Positions 11,826-23,399 of a stretch of DNA of 64,000 nt are shown piece by piece. Position 1 is the first letter of the stretch. Every line of letters begins with the position of its first letter. Where the stretch lies: contig CP137880.1 in NCBI GenBank assembly GCA_034406715.1, positions 488,501 through 552,500 of the forward strand. Reading direction: 5' to 3'. The position numbers and the translations under genes were made by a program. Under the pieces are notes generated by a model. It had not been told where the DNA came from, did not search any database, and saw nothing but the letters and a program-made list of their open reading frames with translations. Origin of the DNA: Rhodotorula mucilaginosa. Lineage: Eukaryota > Basidiomycota > Microbotryomycetes > Sporidiobolales > Sporidiobolaceae.

Positions 11826-13337
11826 GCTCGAGCGGGAGCCGTGCGAGTGGGTGATGATGGAGGAGAAGAAGCGGCTGAAGTTGCGTATCGAAAGAAGGCG
11901 GGCTGGGCGTGCGGAGGCCAGCCCTGATAGCAGCACGACGAAGCCGCGGCGGTTATTGCGTCGCGAAAAGAAGCGCTGCAAGCGCCGAGAGTGATCGAGA
12001 CCGCAGCGTCAAGCAAGAGCGGGACCGGGAAGGCCGTGACCAAGACTGGAGGCCCTGCCCGCACCCTGGCAGTCCCCCTTGCCGCCCTTGCGCCGCCTGG
12101 CAGGCGCTGTGCTCGCCGGGCGGATGGCAGAGATAAGGCGCCCGACTGATGAGAATCGCCCCGCGAGGAAGAAAATCGTGGAGGCCGGCGATCTCGTTGA
12201 CGTGTCGGCGGCTGTCTCCTCCCCAAGCTCCTCCCCCTTGTCCTCCCCCGCTCACATCAAGCGGGCGCCCTCGACATCCTGTACAGCTTACATAGCATGC
12301 GAGCATGACCGACGCTGCCAATTGAAGGGCGTATGGCGGGCTGCAGCGCTGTCAGTCCGGCAAGGAGACTCCTCTCCTGCTCGTCAGCGGTACTCTGCAT
12401 GCGGAGATGGCCCAAGACAGACGCTTCATCGACCGCCGCTGTTGCCTATAGAGCTGCTGGAGGGGCTGAAGCCAGGCAAAGGGGGGCTCAGAGGGTTGCT
12501 GCATCCCGGCAACTGCGTGAAGGAGGAAGGGAACGGCTCGGTCGCTCAGAAAGGCATCCTGAGCGGATTTGCGGCTCCTCGCGCGAGCCGCACTTCTTCT
12601 CTGCGCATATAGGGTGTGTCTGCTGGGCAGCAAGAGCCGTCACCACGACGAGATGTCTGAATTCAGCATCAAAATTTGACGCCAGTGTCGCTCCGCCTCG
12701 GACGCCAGTGTCGCTCCACCTCGACGGTTGTCGAGAATGCGAACATGAGCTAAGCCAGCGCGTTTCATTGCTGCCGGAGAGGCCTTGACCGCCTCCTGCG
12801 CGGCGCTGCACGGCGTAGATGCGTTTCCCGTCGCGAGGCAGGTGAAAGCGAAAGCTTGTGGCAAAGTCTGTCATCTCCGAGCAAAGTGGCCGCACCGACG
12901 GCGAAATCTGCAGCTGAGCGGTCCTCAGACAAGGCATCGCTGTCCTTTGAGGGCATCTGCCACGGTGCGCGTGTTAGCAAAAGACTACAGAGAGCGGGAG
13001 AGATGTTTCGCCAACGTGTTGCCGCAGTCCGCGGAATGTCCGGCGCCGGATCGCCTCACACTGGTTGACGAGGACGAGAGAGAACGCCCTTCTGTCTTCC
13101 CTCGCTTCTTCGTCAGCCAGCAGACGGGGACCATGGGCAAACAATGACGAAGCAACCTCCCAGACACGATAAGTGATTCCGCCGCAGACAGAAGCAGCCG
13201 AGATGACCACACGACTAACTTAGCCTCGAGCTGCGGCCTGGCTCGGTGAACAGGAACCGTGTTGCAAAATCATACTGCTGCTCTTTTTTTTGGGGTATCC
13301 TCACGACTCACGCTGAAGAAGGACGAGGAGCGTGATT
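11826..13337. other. 1.5-kb intergenic region, no gene recognised
   Basis: The gap between the permease start and the LeuRS stop. It must contain the permease promoter and the LeuRS terminator. Open frames of 80-180 codons occur on both strands, but they overlap each other and read as Arg/Ser/Pro-rich translations of GC-rich DNA. None has a motif or splice pattern I can support. It holds one tandem 23-bp duplication, listed separately. Confidence 0.5.
12678..12723. repeat. Tandem 23-bp duplication
   Basis: Two adjacent copies of a 23-bp unit beginning GACGCCAGTGTCGCTCC: 12678-12700 and 12701-12723, differing at one base. It is intergenic, with no coding role seen. Confidence 0.8.
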
Positions 13338-16300
13338 CTATGCTGCGGTGTTGAAGAGGACAATGCCAGGAGCGCCCGGCTCGGCCGCCTCGACAATCTG
13401 CTGAACGTAACCGGGCTGACCTTCCTTGGCTCGCTCGGCGTCGTCCGAGAAGCAGACGTCGATCGTGTCCATCTGCAGGGACCGCTTGATGTACGGCATC
13501 GCGGCGGCGAGTGTCTCGACCTCGTCGAACGTGATCTGGCGGTCGATCGCCTCGTCAAAGCCGAACTGCGCGATCCGCTTCTTGAGCTGCGCGATGAACG
13601 GCATGTACCGCTTGTCCTTGATCAGGCCCTGCTGGACGAGCGACTCTTTGATCTTCTTGTCGTCGACGGCCTCGCCCGTCCACGCTTGCTTGACGAGATC
13701 GACGGCGCTCTGCTGCCATTGCGGGAAGCCCTTGGCGACCCAGACCATGCACGCCTTGGGTTTGGCCGGGTCAAAGCCACCGGCGCCCGCACCTTTGCCC
13801 TTGGCCTTCTTCTTTGCGAACGAGAGCTCGGCGTCACGGATCTCCTTGGTCTTGGAGCGGACGTAGGTGGCGGCGTCCGAGACGGAGCGGTCGACCGGCT
13901 TGGACACGGTCGGGTAGCGGGCCGTCTGGATCGAGGACGACTCGCCGAGGATGCCAGACCAGAGGTGCTCGGCGACGTGCGGCGCGATCGGAGCGAGGAG
14001 GAGAGCCTGCACCCGGACGAAGCGCAGGGCGAGGTCGACGTGCATGCCGCCCTCGGAAGCGGTCGCGAGCTGGTACAGGTCGCGGGCAGACAGGAGCTGG
14101 TAGAACCCAACCTTGAGAGCGTCCTTGTACATGGCCTTGTCGTACGCCTCGTACGAGAGCTCGATCGCTTCGTTGATCTCGTTCTCAAAAATCCGGTCCC
14201 AGATCAACTCGTCCGACGCGCCGCGACGGAGCTGACCCTGGTTCTTGACGAGCTCGTCGCACCACTCGATCAGGGTGTGGAGACGGAGGATGGCGGCGTT
14301 GGCGGTCGACTCCTCAAAGTTGGCGTCCTCGATCGAGTCACCGGCGTCGGCGAGGGTGACGCGGGTCGCGTCGGCACCAAACTTGAGGAGCGATTCGCGG
14401 AGGGTGAGCGAGTTGCCGGTCGACTTGGACATCTTTTCGCCGTTGAGCATGAGGTGACCGTTGGCGCGCATCGAGCGCGGCCAGTGCTCCTCGCCAAAGA
14501 GCGCCGCGTGGACGTAGATGCAGAACGTCAAGTGGTTCGGGATCAGGTCCTTGCCCGACGACCGGATGTCCATTGGGTAAAAGTACGAGAACTCGGCCTT
14601 GAGGTGGTTCAACTTGTCCTGCGAGATCGGCGCCGACGGCGGGTACTCGCCGTTGGCAAAGATGTACTCCCACATCTCGTCCGTCATCTGGTCCGCCGTG
14701 ATCCCGAGCGGTCCGACCTTGGACCCGTCGATGGGCGGACCGTGCAAGAGGTGCGCGATCGTGTAGTAGGCCATGTAGATGGTCGAGTCGGACAGCGACT
14801 CGACGAGGAACTGCGGGTCCCACGGCAGCTTGGAGCCGAGGCCGTACGAACGCGCGCACGCCCATTGCCGGAGCCAGCCGAGCGTGCGCTCAAAGCCGTG
14901 CCGAGTTTCGGGCTGGTACGTGTTCATGCGCGACAGCAGCCTATCCCCCACACACACCTCGGTCAGCTTTGTCCCGTCCATTTTTCGGAGAAGCGAGTTC
15001 CAACTCACAGCTCGGCCTTCTTGAGCCATCCCGCCTCGCCATAGTCGAGGTACCACTGGTCGCAGAGCGCGACGATGCACTCGTCTCCCGATCGACTCAT
15101 GACGAGGTTCTCGGGCTCCGAGTAGACGAACGCGCAGTTCATCGCGACGAGCTCGTCGCGGACCTTGGTCTTGACGTCTTCGACTTTTTCGCCCTTGAAC
15201 TTGCCGACGACCATCGTCCCCCCGTAGAACCCTTCCTTGTACGCAATCTCTTTCGCCTCGGCGAGTTGCTTGACGTCCTTGGGCGAGTTGATCTTCATCT
15301 GCTCGACGAGCGCGATCGCCGTCAAGTTGCCGTACGTCGGCGTCGTCAAGACCGAGACTGGCTCGGCGGCGACCCACGACGGGTCAATGTTGTAGTACTC
15401 GGGCTTCTTGCGGAGGTCCAGAGTCGTGACCCAGTCGTCCGGCGAATCGGCCGGCATGCAAATGACGATCGCGGTACCCTGTCAAGAGGGCGAGCATCAG
15501 TTCAGGGAAGTCACCTGACGCTGCGGGAAACACACGCGACCCACCTTGTTGTCCTTGATCGTCTCCATCGGGACGACGTAGACCTCCTTGTGGGCCGACA
15601 GAGCCGGGTGGACTTTGGTACCGAGGAGTTCCTTGCCATGAATCTCGCCGAGGCACTCGACCTTGTCCTCGTCCTTCAGGAGACCCTGGTACGCCATGTT
15701 GCGCGCCGCACGCGGCGTGCAGATGTACAGGGCCTCTTCGCCGGTCGAGTTGCCCTTGGAGGTCGAAGCGCGGTAGAGGCCGTACTTGACGGTCGGGCTG
15801 ACAAAGACGTTGGTGACGCCGTACATGGTCTCGGATCGGAGCGTCGCCGCGAGCATGTACACCTTCTGCTGCTGACCTTGCGACTGGGCCGAGGCGGACG
15901 CGACGAGGTCCTTGACGCGGGAAGCGCGCTCGCCCCACTGCGTGACCTCGAGCTTCATCGCGATGTACTCTTGCGGCCCGACGCCCTCGCCCGACTGGCG
16001 GTCGTGGTCCATGCATGGTTGACCGTCCTTGGGAGAAAAGATGGTGTACCGCTTGCCAAACTTGATGTACCCGAGCCCGTGGAGCTTGTTCATCTGCCAC
16101 CGCACAAACGCGTCGTAGTACGGGTTGATCGGCGTCGTGATGAACGACCGGCGCCAGTCGATCCTCGCTCCGAGCGAGTTGAGGTCGGTCTCGGCGATCG
16201 GGGGGAAGTAGCCGAGCCAGTGTTGCGGGTCGGCAAACTTTTTGATCTCGTGCCGCGGGACGCCGATCGACTCCATGATCTGGAACTGGTACTGCAACCC

Positions 16301-17102
16301 CGTCGACTTGGCGGCGAGCTTGCCCTTCTTGGCCTTGCTCGGGTCGCTCGAGGCCGTCGTCGTCGTGGTCGAAGTCGTAGCAACTGCAGTCGCGTTGCCG
16401 GGCTCGTCGGTCGGAGTGACCTCCTGTTCGCGGCGCGGGCGGGTCGAGTCAGCCACAGGATCGCGAGAGCACACACATGCACATGCCCCGACCACTCACG
16501 TCGGCCTCGTTCGGCTTGCCGTAACCCTCAAAGTCTGGACCAAACATTTCCATCTCGCGGATCAACTTGTCGGCGGCGGCTTTGATCGGCATTCCGGTCT
16601 TTGTGCGGTTCGCTCGCGGGTCAGCACAGCCGAATCTCAAACAGTGTTCAAAGTGAACGGGGGGCAACTGACGGCGTGGAAGCCAAAGGGCCACAGGGCG
16701 CGCTTTCCGCGCATGCGCTCAAAGCCAGTCAGGAACTCGATCTTGGAGATGGAGAAGCCGTGTCCGAGGTGGAGCGAGCCGTTCATGTACTGTAGAGGGG
16801 GTAATGCGCGGGTCAGCAGTGGCGCCCAACTGGTGCGAGATGGCAAGACTGGTCCGACTGACGGGGTAGGGCATGGTGGCGAGGACCTTGGGGTACTTTT
16901 CCCTGAGGTCGGCGGCGTGCTTGGCAAAGTCCTCGTGGGGGATTTCGGCCTCTCCGGTCGAGTAGGGCGAGTCCTGCTGGAACAGGTGGTCTTGCTGCCA
17001 TCGCTGTTGAGCCTTGGCCTCGAGCGCGATCAGCAAGTCGCGCTTGGCCGTGTTCTGCGCGGGAGGCGCGGTCGCCGTCGTCGGCGCTGCTGCTGCTGCC
17101 AT
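13338..17102 (-). CDS. CDC60: Leucyl-tRNA synthetase, cytosolic (eukaryotic) type
   Basis: Class I aminoacyl-tRNA synthetase that charges tRNA-Leu. ATG at 17102 begins [16 protein letters not shown], then [20 protein letters not shown]. The HIGH-type signature is [15 protein letters not shown] near 16765. The Leu-specific core follows ([17 protein letters not shown], then [17 protein letters not shown]). The CP1 editing region contains the threonine-rich and MPADSPDDW segments. The catalytic KMSKSTGN loop lies near 14420, and the anticodon-binding and C-terminal regions end FNTAA at 13338. There are about seven exons and roughly 1,100 residues, the normal size for eukaryotic cytosolic LeuRS. 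It is divergent from the Zn2Cys6 gene across 440 bp. In-frame codons upstream of the ATG could encode a mitochondrial presequence (see findings). Very secure. Confidence 0.96.
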
Positions 17103-17540
17103 GTTGGATGTTCGTTGGCTGTAGCTCGCAGTGGCGTGAAAGAGGCGGCGGGTGAAGGTGGAAAGCGGTGCAGGACGCGAGAGCGAGAGCGAGAACAGCG
17201 AGGCGAGTCGCACGGGCGCCGTGATGGTTGCTGTAGATTCGCAGAGAGCCGCAGCGCTCTTCCCTCGTCGCTAATCAACAGCACCTGACTGTGGTCGAGG
17301 TCGAGGCTCGCCATCGACTCTGAAAAAAAGTCCTCGGCGGCCCTGCAGAGTCAACGACTCTTCTCGCACGAGATCGAGATCCGCCCGCCTGGCAAATCGT
17401 GTAATGATCTCGCTTGATTTCACAGGCTATACTCGGTCCAGTCTGTGTCGAGAAAGTCGACGAGGTGTGGAGCTGCATGCAGCCGCGATTGTTCGGCTCT
17501 CTGTCTCTCCCGTGCTGACCTCTCGAGTCTCAGGCGAGAG
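17103..17540. promoter_or_regulatory. Divergent promoter LeuRS / Zn2Cys6 factor
   Basis: 438 bp between two divergent start codons. On the LeuRS side, an out-of-frame ATG at 17314 opens an upstream frame of about 94 codons that overlaps the LeuRS start. The LeuRS frame itself is open back to a TAG near 17270 without any ATG. No clear TATA box was seen. Confidence 0.5.
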
Positions 17541-20500
17541 ATGCAAGCCGAGGCTGCAGAGCCCGCAGCGTCCACTTCACGCTTATCCGGAGCAGCGTCG
17601 TCCCTCATCGCTGCTGCTCACGCTCACGCTGCCGCGCCCTTGTCGCTGTCGCCGCCGCAGCTGCCAACTCGACGAGACGGCAACGGCGGAGCGCACAGCG
17701 ACGACCAAGGCGAGGAAGAAGGAGACGCCGATCGCAAGGGCAACAAGGACCGCGACAAGGAACAGGAAAAGGAAAAGAAACGGAGGACCAGGAACGGCTG
17801 CCTCGTCTGCAGGAAACGGAAAAAGGTGTGCCATTGACTCTCTCTCTCTATGCAATGGTTGAGACCTTGTTTCACGACTGCAAGTCGCTGACAGTGAATC
17901 TTCTCTCTCGCCCGCGCCACAGCTCTGCGACGAACAGAAACCGACATGCGGCGCGTGTAGTCGCCTCTCGCTCGCGTGCGCGTGGGAAGACCGCGTCCAG
18001 GCCGCGCTCGAACGACGGAGGCGCCGCATCGAACGCATGAAACTCAAAGAGCAAGAGCAGGAACAGGGAGGCGGTGGCGGCGCGGCCGGAATGTCCCTGT
18101 CGTCGCCGAGGCCTCAGAACGCGGCGGCGAAACGGAAATCTGGCAAACTGGATGTACTCGGAGCGGGCGGCGGCGGATGGGATCAACAAGCGGCGGCGGT
18201 CGAGATGATGCAGCTGGATCCTCTAGGTGAGGGAAAAGAGTACTGACGAGGTGTGGGAGTGTGTCGAGCTGATCAGGACTACTAGTTCGATCAGCCTACC
18301 ATCCCGCCGCTCCGGGAATCTACCCGCCAACCTCCCCTCCCGTCTCCTTCCAAGGAGCAAACTCTCTCCCCGAACCCACAACAAAAGGTACGGTCATGAC
18401 GCCAGTCGAGGGGGATCCGGCACGAGGAGGAGGAGCTCCTCTCGACTCGTCGTCCCATTCGTGGATGCCCTTTTTGGGGTCCTTCGCACCTGCAGGGTAC
18501 GAGCCGGCGGCGGCGCCGGATCCGCTCGCGTGGAGTATGAATTGGCCGATCGGGATGGGCTACTCGCCTTATATGTCGGCGATGGCGATCGGAGGCGGCG
18601 GTGGCGGTGGTGGTGGTGGTAGCCTCGTCGGCCCGCCGCCGAGTCACTATCTCCCCGTCATCGGAACAACGGCATCAGCAGGCGAGACTCCCGCCGCCGT
18701 CGAAGGAGCCGGTTCGAGTGCGCGTCCGTCCGCGGCGGAGGGCGACGAGTTGGACCTCGATGCGCTCGCCCAGTTGGAGCAAGTCCAGTCCGACTTGCTC
18801 CTTCAATCTCATGCGGTCGCGGATGCGGACCTTGTGCGAACATCAACATCGCAGGAGGAGGAGGAGCGCTTCCCCGCCGCCACCGCCTCCGCTGCTGCTC
18901 CGAACGGCTCGAGTCCACCCTTCGACCTCTTTGCCTTGCTGCGATCGCCTTCGCCCGTGCATCCTTTCGCAGCCGCCACCGGTAATGTGACCGCCAGCGT
19001 CCCATTCGCTTTCGACCCGTGGGGACCGGCGGCGATTACGTCGCCGATCAAACTACATCCTTCGAATTCGGTCCCGCAGCAGCAGCAGCAGCAGCTTTCG
19101 ACTAGCTCGGTGACGAGTGTCGAGCGTGGACGACAACTCCAGGTGGGGGTCAAGTCCGAATTGCTGCCTGCCACGGTCGGGCACGCCGCGAACTTTCTCG
19201 CTTCGTCCGACTGGGCTTTTACGCAAGCGTATCTCCTCTCTCACTGTGAGTTGTTTTTTTCGCCCTTCTTCTGTCGGCGTGAATTATCTCTGACCGCTCA
19301 TCCCCGCCCTCTACAGATACCTCGTCTCTCGCCCGCCTTGTTTCGATCGCGTCTTCGCCGGCCGCGAGCGACTCGACCTCATCCGGCGGCGGCGGCTCGG
19401 ATCGTTCGCGCAGTCGCCGCGGCGGCCGTCCTGCAGAGCAACGACACCACTTTTCTTCCCGCCCTTCCAGCTCGCACTCTCACTCTCGACCTCGTGGCGA
19501 TTCCGCCACGGCGCGATCGACCCGCGCCTCGGCCAACTTGTTCCTCTCGCTCGTCCCGCTCGCGAATCGTCACCCGTACTTGCTGCACGCGATTCTTTCC
19601 TGGTCGGCTGCGAACCTGGCAGCGGCTTCCTCGAGCAGCAACGGCGGCGGCGGCGGAGGAGGAGGAGGAGGAGGTGCCGGTTCGGCTTCGTCGGGGTCGG
19701 GCACGGGTCCGGGAGGGAACAGCATTATGGCGACTTTGTCGGATCAGCTTGGGCACTTGGCTGATGAGGAGATCTCGGCTGCGTTGCCTGCGCTGGAAGC
19801 GTATGCCGCGAGGCGAGCTAACAACGCCGGCTGCGCGTCCTTCGATCGCGACCGAGACCGATCCTCGGGAGAGGAGGAAACTCCCCCCGGGAATTGGGAG
19901 GTCCTCCTCGCTGCGCGGTTGATGCTCACGCAAGCCGCGATCTGTCAAGGCGCCGTCGACCTCTGGCGCGTCCGCCTCGGCGAAGCCGCGCACGTGATCG
20001 ACCTCGTCGGCGGCGTCGCGCAGTGCCGGACCCCGCTCGCGCGCCAACTCGTCAAGAATTTGTTGTACCATGACGTGTTGAGTTCGACCAGTCGGAGGGA
20101 TGGGTTGCTCCTTGATTACAGTTTCTTGAGGCAAGGAGGCGGGGGAGGAATGGGAGCGACGCCAGGATCGACGACGACAACTGCGAGTGGGACGAGTCCG
20201 GCGACTACGGGGGGTGCGACCCCGACGATGGGTGGAAAAGAAACGGATGAGGAACGTCGTCGTCGCGAGGCGGACGAAGACGAAGAGGACGTCCTCGACA
20301 CGCTCATGGGTTGTGCAGAGTGTGAGTAGTCTCTTGACATGGTGCTCCCTTGTTCCGACCCCTGACTTTTTGATTCGTCACGCCCACCGCAGCCGTGTTC
20401 CTCCTCGTTGGGCGGATCACGTCCCTCGCCAAGGAAAAGCGCGAGAGCCTCCTCGCGAGCACGAGCACGAGCACGGGGGGCGGCGGAGGTGGAATCCCCG

Positions 20501-21493
20501 AGGACAAGCTCGACGACTTTATGCGCCAGGTGGACGAGCTCCGGATCGAACTCGAGCGCGAGAAGGAGCGCATGGACGCCTTCTTGATCGGTGCGTGTTT
20601 TTCTTGTCCTCTACGCCGCTGTCCTTTCGGGAATCGGGCTACTCACTCACCCACCGCATGGCATTCACAGAACGACCGGACCTTGAACCGCACCGGTATT
20701 TCCACGAGGTGTTTCGCCTCGCGGCGCTCGTCTACCTCCACATGCTCCTCGAACTCCCGCCGACTTCGTACCCGATCCTGCTCCTCGTGCGCAAGATGCT
20801 CAGCTTGGTGCGTCTACGATTTCGGTTCCGTTCGCTTGAGGCTATGGTATCCGGCCACTCTCTCGGTCTGTTTTTTTGAAGACTACCTACTGACCCCTTT
20901 CCTTGGCCGGGGAACTCGAAACTCTTGCGCCCTCGCTCTCTTTCTCTCTCTCTCTTTTCATGCGTCTTCAGACCGAGGTGATTGTCAGTGAAGGCTTGCC
21001 CGGTTTGTGCTCGATGCACTGGCCGCTTTTCCTCGTAAGCTCTCCACCTTTCGTTCTTTGAGCTGCTGCTGCTGCATCCCCTCCTCCACCTACAAAAGAA
21101 ACTTATGATTTGACTTTTCAACCCCTTTGACGCTGCCTCCCTTGTGCTCCGCTTCAGATGCACTTGAATTCGACGCCGCTCGTCTCGCCTCATGCGCCCA
21201 CTACTACTTCAACAACAACCGCGCCTCCCTCCTCCTCCTCCACCTCTTCGAGTTCCAACTCAAAGGAGCAGGCGACGACTTCCCACCCCCAACCACCTGC
21301 TCCTGGCCTCCTCTCGGACCGTGCGCGCTCAACCGCCCTCTTTGACGCGCACATGCACGAGTTTACGTTCATGAACACAAAGCGGAGCCGGTTGTTGATC
21401 GACGAGGCGTGGCGGCGCAGTCAAGGCGGATCGCGGTTCGTCGACCCGGATTGGATCCTCGACGAGTGGGAATGGGACTTGAATTGGGCGTAG
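17541..21493 (+). CDS. Zn2Cys6 fungal transcription factor
   Basis: Nuclear DNA-binding regulator. ATG at 17541 opens an Ala-rich then Lys/Glu-rich leader. The binuclear zinc cluster is split by an intron (about 17827-17922): GCLVCRKRKK joins LCDEQKPTCGACSRLSLAC, giving C-x2-C-x6-C-x6-C-x2-C-x6-C exactly. A basic linker with Arg and Glu repeats follows. The middle is low complexity (Gly, Ser and Gln runs near 18600, 19080 and 19650). The C-terminal half (SLVPLANRHPYLLHAILSWS, LLAARLMLTQAAICQGAVDL, YFHEVFRLAALVYLHMLLEL) resembles the fungal-specific transcription factor domain of the Fungal_trans_2 type. It ends WEWDLNWA at 21493 after about nine exons and is roughly 1,000 residues. The target pathway is unknown and not implied by its neighbours. 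Confidence 0.88.
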
Positions 21494-21806
21494 TCGGTCG
21501 GTAGAAATCCCTTGAATCTCCTTACTTACGAAATGTCTACTCCCGCTCCGGAGCGCGCCCGGTTTCTTCTTCTTTTTTTGAGAGCAACCATCGAGTAAAT
21601 AAAAAAAGGCCGCCGAGTTTTGAGTCCGTATAGAGACGAAAGGTTTTCCCGCCAACTCTCCGAGCTTGCAGAGAGCAAGGACTATCTGATATATATACAA
21701 TAGTCTTACACGAGAGAAGGCAACATGAAAACAGCTCGAGCGCTGATTCCACTGCATGCATGCATGCATGCCGCCGCCGCAGACGTCGGCACCGAGCGCT
21801 GCTAGT
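21494..21806. other. Convergent 3' intergenic region
   Basis: 313 bp between the stop codons of the convergent zinc-cluster gene and EMC2. It holds T-rich and A-rich runs near 21570-21605 that could serve 3'-end formation, and the TGCA repeat listed next. Confidence 0.5.
21753..21772. repeat. (TGCA)n short tandem palindromic repeat
   Basis: Several copies of TGCA in a row, self-complementary, in the convergent intergenic region between the zinc-cluster factor and EMC2. Confidence 0.8.
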
Positions 21807-23110
21807 CTAGTTACCGCTCAACCAACTGCGGAGTTCTGCTGCCGCCCCTCCCGTTGTCGTCCCTTTGCGCGAGGAAATGGCAGTCGAAGCATCGTCGAGG
21901 AGTAATCGAGTGAGGAGGAGGTCCATCTTGTCGAGTTGGTCGGGTGTAATGACGGCCATTTCTGTTGTTGAAGAAGGGGCCTTTTCATCGGTCGTCGTTG
22001 ATGCTGCTGCTGCTGTTGGTCTGGTTGCTGCTGATGATGTGGATGTTGATGCTGAAGCCCGGAGGCGTGGGATGCACTGCGCCAGGACGGGGAATGAAAA
22101 GGTCAGATCAAGACGGCGGGGGGACCAATCCTGAAGAAGAAGTGCCGCTCCAGCGACTGACCAACTTGGCTCCGTAGGCGGCCCTCCTCGCTGCGCCTTG
22201 CAACACGACCGAGTCCCGCGACGGCTCCAAGCTCATCTCGACGACTCTTGCGAACCCTTTCCACGCGAGTTGGACCTCTCCCGCCGTGTACGCCGTCTCT
22301 GCCGCCTTGAGGTGCACGAACGGGTCATGCGGACTGAGGACGACGGCGTGGTCGAGGCAGGTCAGGGCGGCGGGGTACTGGCCTAGCGAGGCGTACGCGG
22401 TCGAGAGGGAGAGCCAGGACGAGAGGTCGAGGTAGTAGGTGTCGAGGTACGAGACGAGGAGCGAGATGCCTTCGGTGCGGGAGAGCGAGGCGGAGAGGTA
22501 GGGGTTCCCGTTCCCGGCTTTGTTACTGGGCGGAGAGGAGGCGGAGGGCAATTCGATGATTGGGGACGAGAGGTGCAATGCGGCGAGGCGTTTCCGCATA
22601 GCCTGCGAGGGGGGGAATGCGAACGAGGTCAGCTCCTCGCGGGAATTTGGCTCACGAGGACGAGGACGAGTGAACTGACGACGTCGGTTTCGTCGTCCCT
22701 GAGTCGTTGTCGGTAAAACTCTTTGGCGTCGGTGACGAGACCTCTGGCTTCGAGGGCCATGCCGTGGAGGTAGTTGACGCGGTGCAGGCCGTGCGGTTGT
22801 TCGCGATAGTGGCTCGACAAGCGCGCGATGAGGACGTCGGCGAGGTCGAGATGAGCCGTCTCGAGAGCGGCGATGGCGACTTGCTCGACCGCCTCTGCGA
22901 CTGCGCGCCGAGGGGATGTCAGTACTAGCATCTCTGCTCTGCTCTCGCCCGAAGACCCGACTGACCATCGCGGTTGTTGAGGGTTTCGAGTTTGTGCGCG
23001 CGTTCGAGTTGGAGACCGATGCGAGTGACGAGGTCCGGACGGCGGGATGGGGACGCGCGGAGGTCGCGGAGCTCGGCGAGCAGCTGAGACGGAGACGTGT
23101 AAGACTCCAT
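21807..23110 (-). CDS. EMC2: ER membrane protein complex subunit 2 (TPR protein)
   Basis: Cytosolic TPR subunit of the EMC insertase for membrane proteins at the ER. ATG at 23110 begins MESYTSPSQLLAELRDLR. Family-typical TPR segments follow: LDLADVLIARLSSHYREQP, then RVNYLHGMALEARGLVTDAK, FYRQRLRDDETDVV, SYLDTYYLDLSSWLSLSTAY and HDPFVHLKAAETAYTAGEVQ. The frame runs through an intron at about 22085-22166 into a Thr/Ala/Gln-rich linker and a last helix ending LRSWLSGN (TAG at 21807-21809). The HGMALEARG...AKEFY...DDET block is the most diagnostic. The start may be slightly upstream, because the frame is open there, but no better ATG is obvious. It shares a 289-bp divergent promoter with ATG5. 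Confidence 0.85.
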
Positions 23111-23399
23111 TCCGTTCCAAGGGCTCCCGGTGTGCAGAGTGAACGGCGAGAGAGAGAGACGACGACGGAACGAGTCTCTCTTTCGACTCTGCCGCACCAC
23201 GCGGATGCTGACGAGCTTGAGCAGTGAGACGATTCATAGAGCTTAGAACGTCCCCTGCCCAGCCGTGCTTGTCCTCCAGCCCTCGGCCGCCTGTTCCTCA
23301 TTCCCGTCTACCCCACTTCGCAGACCAACTCCGACTCGACTCTCTGCTCTCAAACCACGCCGATTGAGCTACTGAGCTGCAGCTGCCCTAAGTACAAGA
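23111..23399. promoter_or_regulatory. Bidirectional promoter EMC2 / ATG5
   Basis: 289 bp separate the two divergent ATGs, so both core promoters must lie here. The ATG5 side is C/T-rich. No named site was recognised. Confidence 0.6.

Noticed and set aside
12079-12788. Overlapping open frames in the permease/LeuRS gap
   Set aside because: Arg/Ser/Pro-rich in all frames, no motif, no consistent splice pattern.
13332-16585. Long + strand open frames (570 and 538 codons) across the LeuRS gene
   Set aside because: Antisense shadows of high-GC LeuRS exons; the minus-strand translation carries all class I synthetase motifs.
17445-17540. Upstream extension of the Zn2Cys6 protein
   Set aside because: The in-frame start there is GTG, not ATG; the first in-frame ATG is 17541.
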